Part shown: positions 36,049-43,566 of the stretch, piece after piece
Numbering within the stretch: position 1 is the first letter of the stretch
Layout of the letters: the number at the start of each line of letters is the position of its first letter
DNA from: Planctomycetota bacterium
Lineage (GTDB): Bacteria; Planctomycetota; Phycisphaerae; UBA1845
DNA length: 64,000 nucleotides
Assembly: GCA_029558835.1 (NCBI GenBank)
Contig: JAKQDH010000008.1
Location: forward strand, 162,641 to 226,640
Direction: 5' to 3'
Made by a program: the position numbers and the translations under genes
The notes under the pieces: model-generated
Database searches by the model: none
What the model was told of the DNA's origin: nothing
What the model saw: the letters and a program-made list of their open reading frames with translations, nothing else

Positions 36049-36511
36049 CGAATCCCTCCTCGCGCAAGTGGGCGGCCACGTTCAGCATCTCGATCTGGTG
36101 CTCCGCGACCACCTGCATCACCGCCCGGACCTCCGCGTAGCGCAAACGCCGGTCCGCCCGCACGACCACCTGCACGTCCGGCGTCTGCTCCTTCAGCACG
36201 CCCAACTGGTGCGACAGGGTGGCCAGCGGCTGCGGCCGATTGGGGCCCAGACTGTAGAACACCTCACCTTCCTGGGCGCCGCCCGGTTCGCCGGGCCAGC
36301 AGTTGATCACCACCCGTTGCGGCGTCCGCGTGCTGCGCGCCTGGCTGGCCGTTGGCTTCGGCAATTGCAGGGGCCGGTTCTCCCGCTCGGCAAACGTGCT
36401 GATCAACATGAAGAAGATGGTGAGCGTGAAGATCACGTCCACCATCGGGGTCATGTTGAACCCGATGCCGCCGGGTCGGCGTCGCAGTTGTCGATACGGA
36501 CGACGAATCAT
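36035..36511 (-). CDS. exbD: ExbD/TolR-type biopolymer transport protein (first)
   Basis: 158 residues. A basic N-terminus (MIRRPYRQLRRRPGGIGFN) leads to the membrane helix MTPMVDVIFTLTIFFMLIST with the conserved Asp, and then a periplasmic domain (QRVVINCWPGE, VQVVVRADRRLRYAEVRAV). The ATG overlaps the exbB stop as ATGA. Two tandem ExbD genes after one ExbB suggest a heteromeric motor. Confidence 0.9.
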   Translation of the reverse strand: MIRRPYRQLRRRPGGIGFNMTPMVDVIFTLTIFFMLISTFAERENRPLQLPKPTASQARSTRTPQRVVINCWPGEPGGAQEGEVFYSLGPNRPQPLATLSHQLGVLKEQTPDVQVVVRADRRLRYAEVRAVMQVVAEHQIEMLNVAAHLREEGFDVGQ

Positions 36512-37353
36512 TCCGGCCGCGCACCTCTCTCCGTGGATGGGACACCGGCGCCCGGGGCAGGCGGCGTGGGCGAGACTCCCGCCGGTCGGGCCGGTCGCGT
36601 GCCCGCCGTCACCGTCGGCCGACTTCCCGTCGCACCCTTGAACGTCGCCAGCAGGCGCTCGGCCGCCAGCGCGCACTCCGCCGTCAGCACGTCAATCCGG
36701 TTGCGGAAGATCGCGAAGATGCTCAGGGCCGGAATCGCCACCACCAGCCCCCAGAACGTCGTCAGCAGCGCGATCGAGATGTTGTCCGCCACGACCTGCG
36801 GCGCCGGCAACGCATTGGCCTGGTAGATGGAGACGAACAGCAGGATCATGCCGTAGACCGTCCCGAACAGCCCGATCATCGGGGCGACGTTGCCGATGAC
36901 GTTGAGGTACTCGATCTTGCGGAACAGCCGCGCCGCCCGCTCCTCCAGCGCCTCCTCGATGGCACGCTCCATCGCTTCGTACCCGTGCGGCGCCTCCATC
37001 AGTCCGGCATGGACCACGTAGCCCATCATCGAAGGATCCTCGGCCGTGTACTGCACCGCCTCGAGGTACTGCTTGTTGTCGATCAGCTCCTGGGTCTGGC
37101 CGGCCGCCGCCGGTGGGATGATCGTCGCCCGCCGGATGGTCAGACAGTGCTCGACGGCCAGCGCGATCGTCACCAGCGACAACCCGATCAGACCCAGCGT
37201 GATGTTGCCGCCCTTGAGCACGAAGAAGTCGAACCAGCGCAAACCATGCTCCGCTGCCTCCGCCTCGCCCGGAGGCTGCGCGAGCAAGGGACGCGTCACG
37301 ACCAGTAACACCACGACCGCCAGCAACGCCGCTAGAAACGCCACGCGGATCAA
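36508..37353 (-). CDS. exbB: ExbB/TolQ/MotA-type proton channel protein
   Basis: About 281 residues. N-terminal signal-like helix (LIRVAFLAALLAVVVLLVV), then a membrane helix at about 50-70 (GGNITLGLIGLSLVTIALAV), a cytoplasmic segment with EEALEERAARLFRKIEYL, and two helices in the MotA/ExbB core: IGNVAPMIGLFGTVYGMILLF and ISIALLTTFWGLVVAIPALS. The C-terminal ~40 residues are a Pro/Ala/Thr-rich tail. The start codon is uncertain: TTG 37353 lies 8 bases after GGAGG, while GTG at 37368 is in frame but has no site. It is coupled to exbD by ATGA. Confidence 0.88.
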   Translation of the reverse strand: MIRVAFLAALLAVVVLLVVTRPLLAQPPGEAEAAEHGLRWFDFFVLKGGNITLGLIGLSLVTIALAVEHCLTIRRATIIPPAAAGQTQELIDNKQYLEAVQYTAEDPSMMGYVVHAGLMEAPHGYEAMERAIEEALEERAARLFRKIEYLNVIGNVAPMIGLFGTVYGMILLFVSIYQANALPAPQVVADNISIALLTTFWGLVVAIPALSIFAIFRNRIDVLTAECALAAERLLATFKGATGSRPTVTAGTRPARPAGVSPTPPAPGAGVPSTERGARPE

Positions 37354-37656
37354 GGTCGATTCCTCCACCTGATGCTTGTCTTCTCACAACAGCCATGCCC
37401 GGTCGGGTGGCATAGCCAAGCGCCGCCATGCCCAGTCGGGTGGCATGGCCAAGCACCGCCATGCCCAGTCGGGTGGCATGGCCAAGCGCAGCGCCGCCAT
37501 GCTTTCCCCGACTCGACCCCGCCCCACCAACTTGGCATGCCCACCCGCCGCAGGGCATGCCGGCGCCTTCGGCTTGGGCATGCCACCCTCCCGGCTTCCC
37601 ATCGCCGGTTTGCCAACTGCCTGGCCGCCTGCAACAACGCACGCAAAGCGGCTCAC
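37354..37656. other. Gap upstream of exbB filled by family-1 repeats
   Basis: About 300 bases between exbB and the TPR gene, on the same strand. Nearly all of it is the tandem family-1 arms and a full element (37402-37587). The short plus-strand frames (VGWHGQAP repeats) are repeat translation. The repeat sits inside the apparent VWA-to-ExbB operon. Confidence 0.6.
37402..37587. repeat. Family-1 palindromic element with 33-base tandem expansion of its left arm
   Basis: Three left-arm units beginning GTCGGGTGGCAT at 37402, 37435 and 37468 (33-base period), each with CCAAGC and CCGCCATGC. Then comes the right half GCATGCCGGCGCC and GGCTTGGGCATGCCACC ending at 37587. The full element proper is 37472-37587. 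There are no unique spacers, so it is not a CRISPR array. Confidence 0.85.
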
Positions 37657-38769
37657 CTAGGGCGCCGCCTGGAGCCTGACCAGGTCGGCCTCCGCGCGGG
37701 CTCTCGTCGTCGCGCTCACTTGCGGGTGCGCCAGGCATTCCTGCAAGAGCTGCACCGCCTGCCGTGGCCGACCCATGCGCTCCAGCACCCGTGCCGCTCC
37801 ATACAGCCCGTCGGCCGCCCGTGGATCACCGGGCATGTGAATCGCCACGCGCAGGAACGGCCAGCTTGCCCGGATCAGTTCCTCGCGCGTCGACGCCCGC
37901 CGCAGCCGCGTCTCGCCCTTCAACAACAGGGCGCTGGGCAACACTTCCTCCGGGCAATCCGCGATCACCTGATCCAGGGCGGCCAACTGCCCGGGCGTGA
38001 AGTCGCCCGCCAGCATCTGCTCGACGGCCGTCAACTGGACCTCATACACCTTCGCCCGCCGGATGGGCTCCGGCACGCGCCGCTCGGCCACTTCCCGGGC
38101 CAGCGCTGCCGCCTTGTCGTCCCCGCCGGCACGCAGAATCTGGTACCGCAGCAGTTCCAGCAACAGCCGCTGGCTCTCGTTCGCGCCGGCGCCGGCCGAC
38201 CGCAGGTGTTCCAGCGCCTTCGCGCCGGTGGCGTCCTTGCCCACCGGCAGGTTCCGCGGGAACAGGCCCGCCGCCACGCTCACCCCGGCAAACTCGCCCC
38301 GCATAACCTTGATGAAGCACAGAGCGGCCTGGTCCGCCGGGCCCGCCCGGTCGTAGGCCCGCAGCAGACGGACCTGTACCAGGTCGCCCCAGAAACCCTC
38401 CGCCAGCCGCTGGGCCCGGCCGTAACGAACCAACGCTCGCTCCACGTCACCGTCGGCAAGGTACCGCTCCGCCTCATTCAGGTCAGCAAGCTGCCGCACG
38501 CTGTCCACGGCGATGAACTCGATGTCACCCACCCACACGGTCCGGTCGTTGCCACCCAGCGGCCGGAACGTCACGAAGCCCTCGCGCATCTGAAGCACGC
38601 GCACGGGAGCATACGACTGCCCGCCCACCGTAAGCTGGTCCGCGCGGACGGCTCCCGGCATGCTCAGCAGCATGACCGAAAGCAACACCGACCGCGTCCA
38701 GGTAGGACCCATGTGTTGGTGACCGCCGTGCATGACAGTTCGCCGGTCCGCGTGTTGCGGCGTCGTCAT
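37657..38769 (-). CDS. Exported helical-repeat protein next to VWA gene
   Basis: 370 residues with a signal peptide around residues 20-43 (MGPTWTRSVLLSVMLLSMPGAVRA; an internal ATG there is a possible true start). A short beta region (QLTVGGQSYAPVRVLQMREG, VWVGDIEFIAVD) is followed by TPR-like helices to the end (AERYLADGDVERALVRYGRA, GLYGAARVLERMGRPRQAVQ). The ATG at 38769 overlaps the VWA gene stop (ATGA), which argues for coupled translation. It is probably a periplasmic partner of the VWA/ExbBD complex. Confidence 0.75.
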   Translation of the reverse strand: MTTPQHADRRTVMHGGHQHMGPTWTRSVLLSVMLLSMPGAVRADQLTVGGQSYAPVRVLQMREGFVTFRPLGGNDRTVWVGDIEFIAVDSVRQLADLNEAERYLADGDVERALVRYGRAQRLAEGFWGDLVQVRLLRAYDRAGPADQAALCFIKVMRGEFAGVSVAAGLFPRNLPVGKDATGAKALEHLRSAGAGANESQRLLLELLRYQILRAGGDDKAAALAREVAERRVPEPIRRAKVYEVQLTAVEQMLAGDFTPGQLAALDQVIADCPEEVLPSALLLKGETRLRRASTREELIRASWPFLRVAIHMPGDPRAADGLYGAARVLERMGRPRQAVQLLQECLAHPQVSATTRARAEADLVRLQAAP

Positions 38770-39746
38770 CAGGGAGAGATCTCGTCCTCGGACACAAAAC
38801 GGAATTCACCGCGGTGGGCCCGCGCGATCCGCTCCAGCAGTTCCGCTCCCTCGCGGCTGACGTAGGCGATCGTGAAGACCCTGATTCTCCGGTCCTTGTT
38901 CCACTTGTCCAACTTGGGCAGCAGGCTGGGATCGAACAGCCCGTCGGTCAGGAAGTAGACCAGGTCGGGCTCCAGGGCAAACGCCCGGCGCATGGCTTCC
39001 GTGGGGTCGGTGTGCCCGCCCGGCTCGACCCCCGCCAGGAACTGGAAGAAAGCCTCCTTCTGCGCGCGAATGGCGCTTACCAGTCGCTTCGGCGGGTTCT
39101 CCACCGCGTCCTGCGAGAAGAAGATCACGTGGAACTTCTGGCTGCGCCGCAGCGCGGAGATGGAGCGCCGCAGCTCCTGCCGCACCGCGTCGAACGTCTC
39201 CAGCATGGAGCCGCTGCGGTCCACGACGAACACCACGCTGCGGACCTCGCGGGCCGACCCGCCGCCCAGGCCGAAGAACTCCGGCCCCTGCCCGCCGCCG
39301 ACGTGCAGCCCGAAGTCCTCGAAGTCGCCCCCGCCCGCCCCAATGCCGATGATGCTCAACTCGGGGCGCTTCACGTTGCCCAGTTCCGACAGCCCCGTAA
39401 ACCGCTGCGGGTCGAACCGCGTCTGATCCAGCTCCAGGCTTTGCTGGCGCGGCTTCAGGTCAGGCGCCGGCGCGGGTACGTAGGCCGTCGCCTCCGTCTG
39501 CCCAACCAGCTTGGTCAGCGCAACCGGCAACTCGTCCTCGGTGTCCCAGGTGGCCGCCAGCCACGGCACGAGGAACATGACGATGAACACCAACGCGTGC
39601 AGTGCTATGGAAACTGCCCAGGTTACCAGGATGCCCGGCCCGGTGAGTTGCGGGGCGGCCGAGCCTTCGTGCCGCACCGAGGCTTCCACCGGGCCGCCTG
39701 AACCCGGCCCCGCTCCCTCGGCCGCCACGCCCACCTGTCCGCTCAT
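38769..39746 (-). CDS. Membrane-anchored VWA-domain protein, first gene of envelope operon
   Basis: 325 residues. The cytoplasmic N-terminal ~35 residues are followed by one membrane helix (GILVTWAVSIALHALVFIVMFLV), as in TonB/TolA-type proteins. Then comes a Pro-rich linker, a Gly-rich stretch (IGIGAGGGDF, GLGGGSARE) and a von Willebrand factor A domain. The VWA metal site is intact: DRSGSM (about residue 175), Thr in GGHTDPTEA and Asp in FLTDGLFD. The topology suggests a VWA protein in the TonB position of an ExbB-ExbD motor. It heads the minus-strand operon 39746 to 32485. Confidence 0.85.
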   Translation of the reverse strand: MSGQVGVAAEGAGPGSGGPVEASVRHEGSAAPQLTGPGILVTWAVSIALHALVFIVMFLVPWLAATWDTEDELPVALTKLVGQTEATAYVPAPAPDLKPRQQSLELDQTRFDPQRFTGLSELGNVKRPELSIIGIGAGGGDFEDFGLHVGGGQGPEFFGLGGGSAREVRSVVFVVDRSGSMLETFDAVRQELRRSISALRRSQKFHVIFFSQDAVENPPKRLVSAIRAQKEAFFQFLAGVEPGGHTDPTEAMRRAFALEPDLVYFLTDGLFDPSLLPKLDKWNKDRRIRVFTIAYVSREGAELLERIARAHRGEFRFVSEDEISP

Positions 39747-40067
39747 CGTTTGGGAACCCCTGCAAGCAGAACCGCACCGGCAGGATCAGCAGCCTGACGC
39801 GTCGTGCACCTTGCAGTCATCAAGCGCCCGAAGCATCGAAGTTTAGCCCTGCTTGAGACGCCGGTCAAACGGCTTGCCCGCGGCGGTGTCGCCCGGTGCG
39901 GGTACCGGCTGACGGGGGAACACTCGCCGGGTGCGTCGCACTGTGGGCCGAACGCGGTCAGTACCGATGGACCCGCTCCCGTGATAGACTGCATCCGCGC
40001 GTTGGCCGACCACCCCCGTGCGGAGGGGTTCCGGGCGGCGTCTCCACTCAGGCTCGGAGGATCCGAT
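39747..40067. other. Divergent intergenic region
   Basis: About 320 bases between the divergent VWA gene and the next plus-strand gene; presumably two promoters. No gene or repeat recognised. Confidence 0.5.
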
Positions 40068-41219
40068 ATGCTGCTCCGGCACGCGATGCCACGGACCATT
40101 CAGGCCCTGATCGTGGCAGCGGTCGCGCTGCACAGTGAAGGATGGACGCCGGCCGCCGCACAAACCCCGACACCTGAACCTGCCAACGAGGAAGCGCCGG
40201 CGGTTTCTCCGCGGCCGGTGCTCCCCGAGGTTCGCCTTTCAACGCCCGTCGGCTTCTCCGATGAAGCGGCCTACGACCGAGCCGTGGAGGCGAAGATCAA
40301 GGAGCTTGTGGCCGCCGCAGGCGCGGCCACCGATGCCTTAACTGCGGCCGAGGCCCGCCTGGCGGCCGCCAATCTGATCCTCGCTCGCCGGACCGAGCGA
40401 GACTGCTCGCTCGTGCTTCTGGGGCTTGGGCGGGCGGACGGAGCCGGTGAGGCACTCCAACCGGTGTTTGCTCAGGTGACGGCCCTGCTCGGCGAAGCTG
40501 GTACGGCGATCGCCCGGCAACGCGATGCCCAGTCCGGTGATGCCGCCCCCGAACTCGAGGGACGCCTGGCGGCCGCCGAACGGCAGCGCGAGGTGCTGGC
40601 GGCATTCGCGCAGGCCTTGGAGGCAATGGTGGCGGCCGACCTACGGCAGGACGCCGACGGGAGCCGCCGTCGGCGGGCTGCCTCGGGCTTAGCGCCGCTG
40701 CTGGAGCAAGCCGAACCTGGCGTGTCCTCCGCGGCCTTGCTGTATTCGGCCGTGCTCCGGGCCGACGAAGACCGCGACCGTGTTCTCACGTTGTTGGATC
40801 TGCCGCTCAAGACGCCCGCCAGCAAGGATTTGCCCTACGCCCTGTACACGCGGCTGTTGCGTTGCCGCCTGCTGGCGGAGGGCGGCGGGCATGCGGCCGC
40901 TCTCGCCTTGCTGTTCCAGCTCGAGGAACATTGCCCCAACTGGCTCAGCGACGCTGCCGCCGGCGCCGACGCCGTTCGCACGGTTGCACTAGGGCAATTA
41001 CAGATGCTTGCGGACTGGCACAGCCGTCTGAGTAAACCGGATCAGGAAGACGCGCGGCGGTGGTGCCGCTCGAGGTTTGACGCCTTGAGCGACGAGCACT
41101 TCCCCGGCGGGTCGGGCACCGTCCTCCGCCTGGGGCGGGCCGTTCCGACGCTCGTCGCCGCAGCGGAGGAGGTTGCCTCCGCGGCGGGGTCAGTCCAGCT
41201 GGACGCGGGGGGGCAATAG
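40068..41219 (+). CDS. Exported alanine-rich helical protein of unknown function
   Basis: 383 residues. ATG 40068 lies 7 bases after GGAGG. Signal peptide MLLRHAMPRTIQALIVAAVAL ending near AAAQT, then a Pro/Glu-rich linker. The rest is long Ala/Arg/Glu-rich helices (VEAKIKELVAAAGAATDALT, ERQREVLAAFAQALEAMVAA) that look like coiled coil or TPR-like helices. No recognised domain. It is divergent from the VWA operon, so shared regulation with it is possible. Confidence 0.65.
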   Translation: MLLRHAMPRTIQALIVAAVALHSEGWTPAAAQTPTPEPANEEAPAVSPRPVLPEVRLSTPVGFSDEAAYDRAVEAKIKELVAAAGAATDALTAAEARLAAANLILARRTERDCSLVLLGLGRADGAGEALQPVFAQVTALLGEAGTAIARQRDAQSGDAAPELEGRLAAAERQREVLAAFAQALEAMVAADLRQDADGSRRRRAASGLAPLLEQAEPGVSSAALLYSAVLRADEDRDRVLTLLDLPLKTPASKDLPYALYTRLLRCRLLAEGGGHAAALALLFQLEEHCPNWLSDAAAGADAVRTVALGQLQMLADWHSRLSKPDQEDARRWCRSRFDALSDEHFPGGSGTVLRLGRAVPTLVAAAEEVASAAGSVQLDAGGQ

Positions 41220-41852
41220 TACCCAGTTTGGGCACTTGATGGCTGTGCACTTCCCACCCAGCGGCGTGCACGGGCTGACCTTGGGCTTTCCGGCCTGATT
41301 TGTAACCTCTTGTCACAAACGATGTTATGAGAAAACCGACTCCGTGCCGGGTTGGTGCGCCGTCTGGTACGGGCCATGCTCTTCAGGGTGTTTGGGGGGT
41401 GAAGCGAGTGTCCCAGGGAGGGCGGGACGTGGCTTCATCGTGGAAAGCGCCCCGGCTGAGACAGCGATCCGTGGCGCGCCTCTTGGGGGAGATGGGCGCG
41501 CTCGGATGACTGAATCAGCCGGGGCGCCCCATTTTGCGCGCTGATTGGTTGGGGACTTCCGTTCGGCGCGAGCAGCTTATTGAGAAACTGCGGTTCCGAA
41601 CCGGTGGTCTCAAAGACCGGTGCGGTTGGCAGCACCCACATCGACCATGGAAGCCGACGCTACCTCCGCAGCGGGATGCTACCGGAACGGTGCTGCGCGC
41701 GCCGCGAAGCACCCAAACATACAGTTGTCAACTCGAGAGCGCGAAGCTGGGCGAGCGCCTCAATCTGTGCGCCCTGCAACTCAAGGAGTGAACTTGTAAG
41801 GACCGATAAGAGCGCGGGTAGCAATCTGATTCCAGCACTCTGGACCAGTCTC
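41220..41852. other. Long non-coding stretch upstream of a histidine kinase gene
   Basis: About 630 bases. Contains a plausible sigma-70-type promoter (41300-41328) and several small hairpins (for example ACCGGTGGTCTCAAAGACCG near 41600). The open frame upstream of the kinase ATG has no start signal. It could hold a long 5' leader or a small RNA; nothing more specific is visible. Confidence 0.45.
41300..41328 (+). promoter_or_regulatory. Candidate sigma-70-type promoter
   Basis: TTGTAA, 17-base spacer, TGTTAT in a locally AT-rich patch of an otherwise GC-rich region. No gene follows for 500 bases, so it would make a long leader or a non-coding RNA. Confidence 0.35.
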
Positions 41853-42695
41853 ATGCAGCGCGCCGCTCCTGTTCGTACCCGCGACCTAAAGACTTCCGCT
41901 GAATCACCGCTGGTGCAGCGAATGACTCAGCTTGAGGCGCAGATTGGGGCATTGCGGCTGCAAGTGCGGCAGGCGCAGCAACTATCCAATCTGGGCACGG
42001 CCGCCGCGACGGTAGTCCACGAATTCAACAACCTGCTGGCGCCGATGCTCTCCTATGCCCGGTATGCATTGACCGAGAAGGATCCTGAGCTGACGCAGAA
42101 AGCGTTGGAAACCACGGTCAAGAGCACGCAGGTCCTGGTAGCGATGTCGGACCGGCTGCTGGCGTTGTCGTCCGCCAAGCCGCCGGCGTTCCGCCTGACT
42201 TCGTTGCGCCTCATTATTGATGAGGCCGTGGCGTGTCTTTGCCGGGACTTCAGCAAAGACCGCGTCCGGTTCCGTTGCCTGGTGGACGATTCGGTGAAGG
42301 TATGGGGCGATCCGCTGCACTTACAGCAGGTCTTTTTCAATCTGCTCCTCAACGCGCGGTCCGCGTTGGGCAAGACCCAGGGTGGCGACCTGACCGTCAC
42401 GGCCGAGGCCCAGGATGAGCGCGTCGTGGTCGAAGTGCGCGACACCGGCCCGGGGGTCGCTCCCGGACTGCTGGAACGCATCTTTGAGCCGTTCGCCACC
42501 ACTCGCACCGCCGACGCGGAGGGTCGGACGCGCTGCGGTGGACTGGGACTCGCGCTGTGCAGGGACATCGTCGAGGAGAGCGGCGGGACCATCTCGGTTA
42601 CCAGCGAAGTGGGGCGAGGGACGACCTTCACGATCGTTCTCAGTGCCGTGGAGGCGGAGCCGACCGACGCCCCCGTGACCTGTGCCGCGTCTTAG
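41853..42695 (+). CDS. Soluble histidine kinase (orphan)
   Basis: 280 residues, no membrane segment. A short N-terminal coiled coil (LVQRMTQLEAQIGALRLQV, about 25-50) precedes the H-box VVHEFNNLLAPMLSYARYAL (HEFNN form). The ATPase core has N-box FFNLLLNARSAL, G1 DTGPGV, F-box IFEPFATTR and G2 GGLGLALCRDIVEESGG. All catalytic boxes are intact. No response regulator is adjacent. The ATG at 41853 was chosen because the upstream in-frame stretch has no start codon with a ribosome binding site. Confidence 0.85.
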   Translation: MQRAAPVRTRDLKTSAESPLVQRMTQLEAQIGALRLQVRQAQQLSNLGTAAATVVHEFNNLLAPMLSYARYALTEKDPELTQKALETTVKSTQVLVAMSDRLLALSSAKPPAFRLTSLRLIIDEAVACLCRDFSKDRVRFRCLVDDSVKVWGDPLHLQQVFFNLLLNARSALGKTQGGDLTVTAEAQDERVVVEVRDTGPGVAPGLLERIFEPFATTRTADAEGRTRCGGLGLALCRDIVEESGGTISVTSEVGRGTTFTIVLSAVEAEPTDAPVTCAAS

Positions 42696-43095
42696 CAGCC
42701 TGTCGAGGTACTTCCGAAGCGACCGCTGACCCGATGCGTCGGCTGGCTCCCCATTTGGCTCCGGATCGCTTGGGGTCCTCTGTGCTGGTGATAAGGGCGC
42801 CGACGCCCCGCGGGCGTCTCGGCCTCCGAAACCCTCTCCCCTGCCCCTCTCCCTGCGAGGGAGAGGGGTCAGTTGCCGTGTGCCCGACGTGGCGGGGCGG
42901 GAAGTTGGTACAAGTCGGGCGGGGTTATGACGATTATAGGGGCAGGCGGTCCCAGGGGGCCGCCGGTCGGCTCCGCGGTCAGGTGAACCGTCGCGGAGAC
43001 GGTGGGGGGCAGCGGCGTACGGGCGGCACTAGATGGCACACCCACGCCGCCGGCTGTCCTGGGTAGACCCCGGAACAACACGGAGTCAGCAAGTC
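42696..43095. other. Intergenic region with a palindromic repeat
   Basis: About 400 bases. Contains the CCCCTCTCCC palindrome at 42844-42868. No gene recognised. Confidence 0.5.
42844..42868. repeat. Palindrome of the CCCCTCTCCC/GGGAGAGGGG family
   Basis: CCCCTCTCCCT, GCG, AGGGAGAGGGG. Same family as 7738-7762 and 19313-19337. Confidence 0.7.
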
Positions 43096-43566
43096 ATGGT
43101 CGCGCGCAGAACTCTCGGGGTGGCGAACCTCACTTCCTCCGCCTGCCAGGAGGAGCGGGGGCACGATCGAGTGCCCGGAGCATGTCCCCTCACCCTACCC
43201 GCTTCCCCGACGGGGAGAGGGGTTGGATTGGGCGTTCTCATGCTGGCGGTCGGCGTGGGTATCAGCCTCGCCGGCTGCATCAACTTCCCCTCCGAAGTCA
43301 TGCTCGGCACGGGCGGTTCGCCGTTCATTGTCAAGGGCACGGCCGCCCTGATTAACAACGACGGCCCCTGCCTGGTCTGGCTGGCCGAGAACGGCGTCAC
43401 GTATCACCTGTTTCAGGGCACCCAGGTGGACAACGCTTCCTTCGACCAGGTCACGACGCCGGGGGTGACGTCGCGGCTGCAAATCGCCACGCGTACGGAC
43501 ATTCCCGTCGCCTGCCAGATCGGCACCGTGGCCGAGGTCTACGACGTGCTGGAGATTGAGGAATGA
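43096..43566 (+). CDS. Small lipoprotein of unknown function, 5' end overlapped by a palindrome
   Basis: Up to 156 residues. The lipoprotein signal is GVLMLAVGVGISLAGC with lipobox LAGC; after the Cys come ~105 residues of beta-rich protein (GSPFIVKGTAALINNDGPC, TYHLFQGTQVDNASFDQV). The stretch between ATG 43096 (MVARRTLGV) and the hydrophobic segment is translated palindromic repeat, so the natural start may be TTG 43228, which has GAGAGG upstream and puts Cys at residue 17. The stop overlaps the next gene's start (ATGA), so the two are coupled and may form a pair. Confidence 0.6.
   Translation: MVARRTLGVANLTSSACQEERGHDRVPGACPLTLPASPTGRGVGLGVLMLAVGVGISLAGCINFPSEVMLGTGGSPFIVKGTAALINNDGPCLVWLAENGVTYHLFQGTQVDNASFDQVTTPGVTSRLQIATRTDIPVACQIGTVAEVYDVLEIEE
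43202..43217. repeat. CTTCCCC-GAC-GGGGAG hairpin inside 5' region of lipoprotein gene
   Basis: Short member of the GC-rich palindrome family, preceded by CCCTCACCCTACCCG. It lies within the extended reading frame of the small lipoprotein gene. Confidence 0.55.

Noticed and set aside
37402..37500. Regularly spaced repeats resembling a CRISPR array
   Set aside because: The 33-base units are contiguous with no unique spacers, and no cas genes are present. They are arms of an intergenic palindrome.
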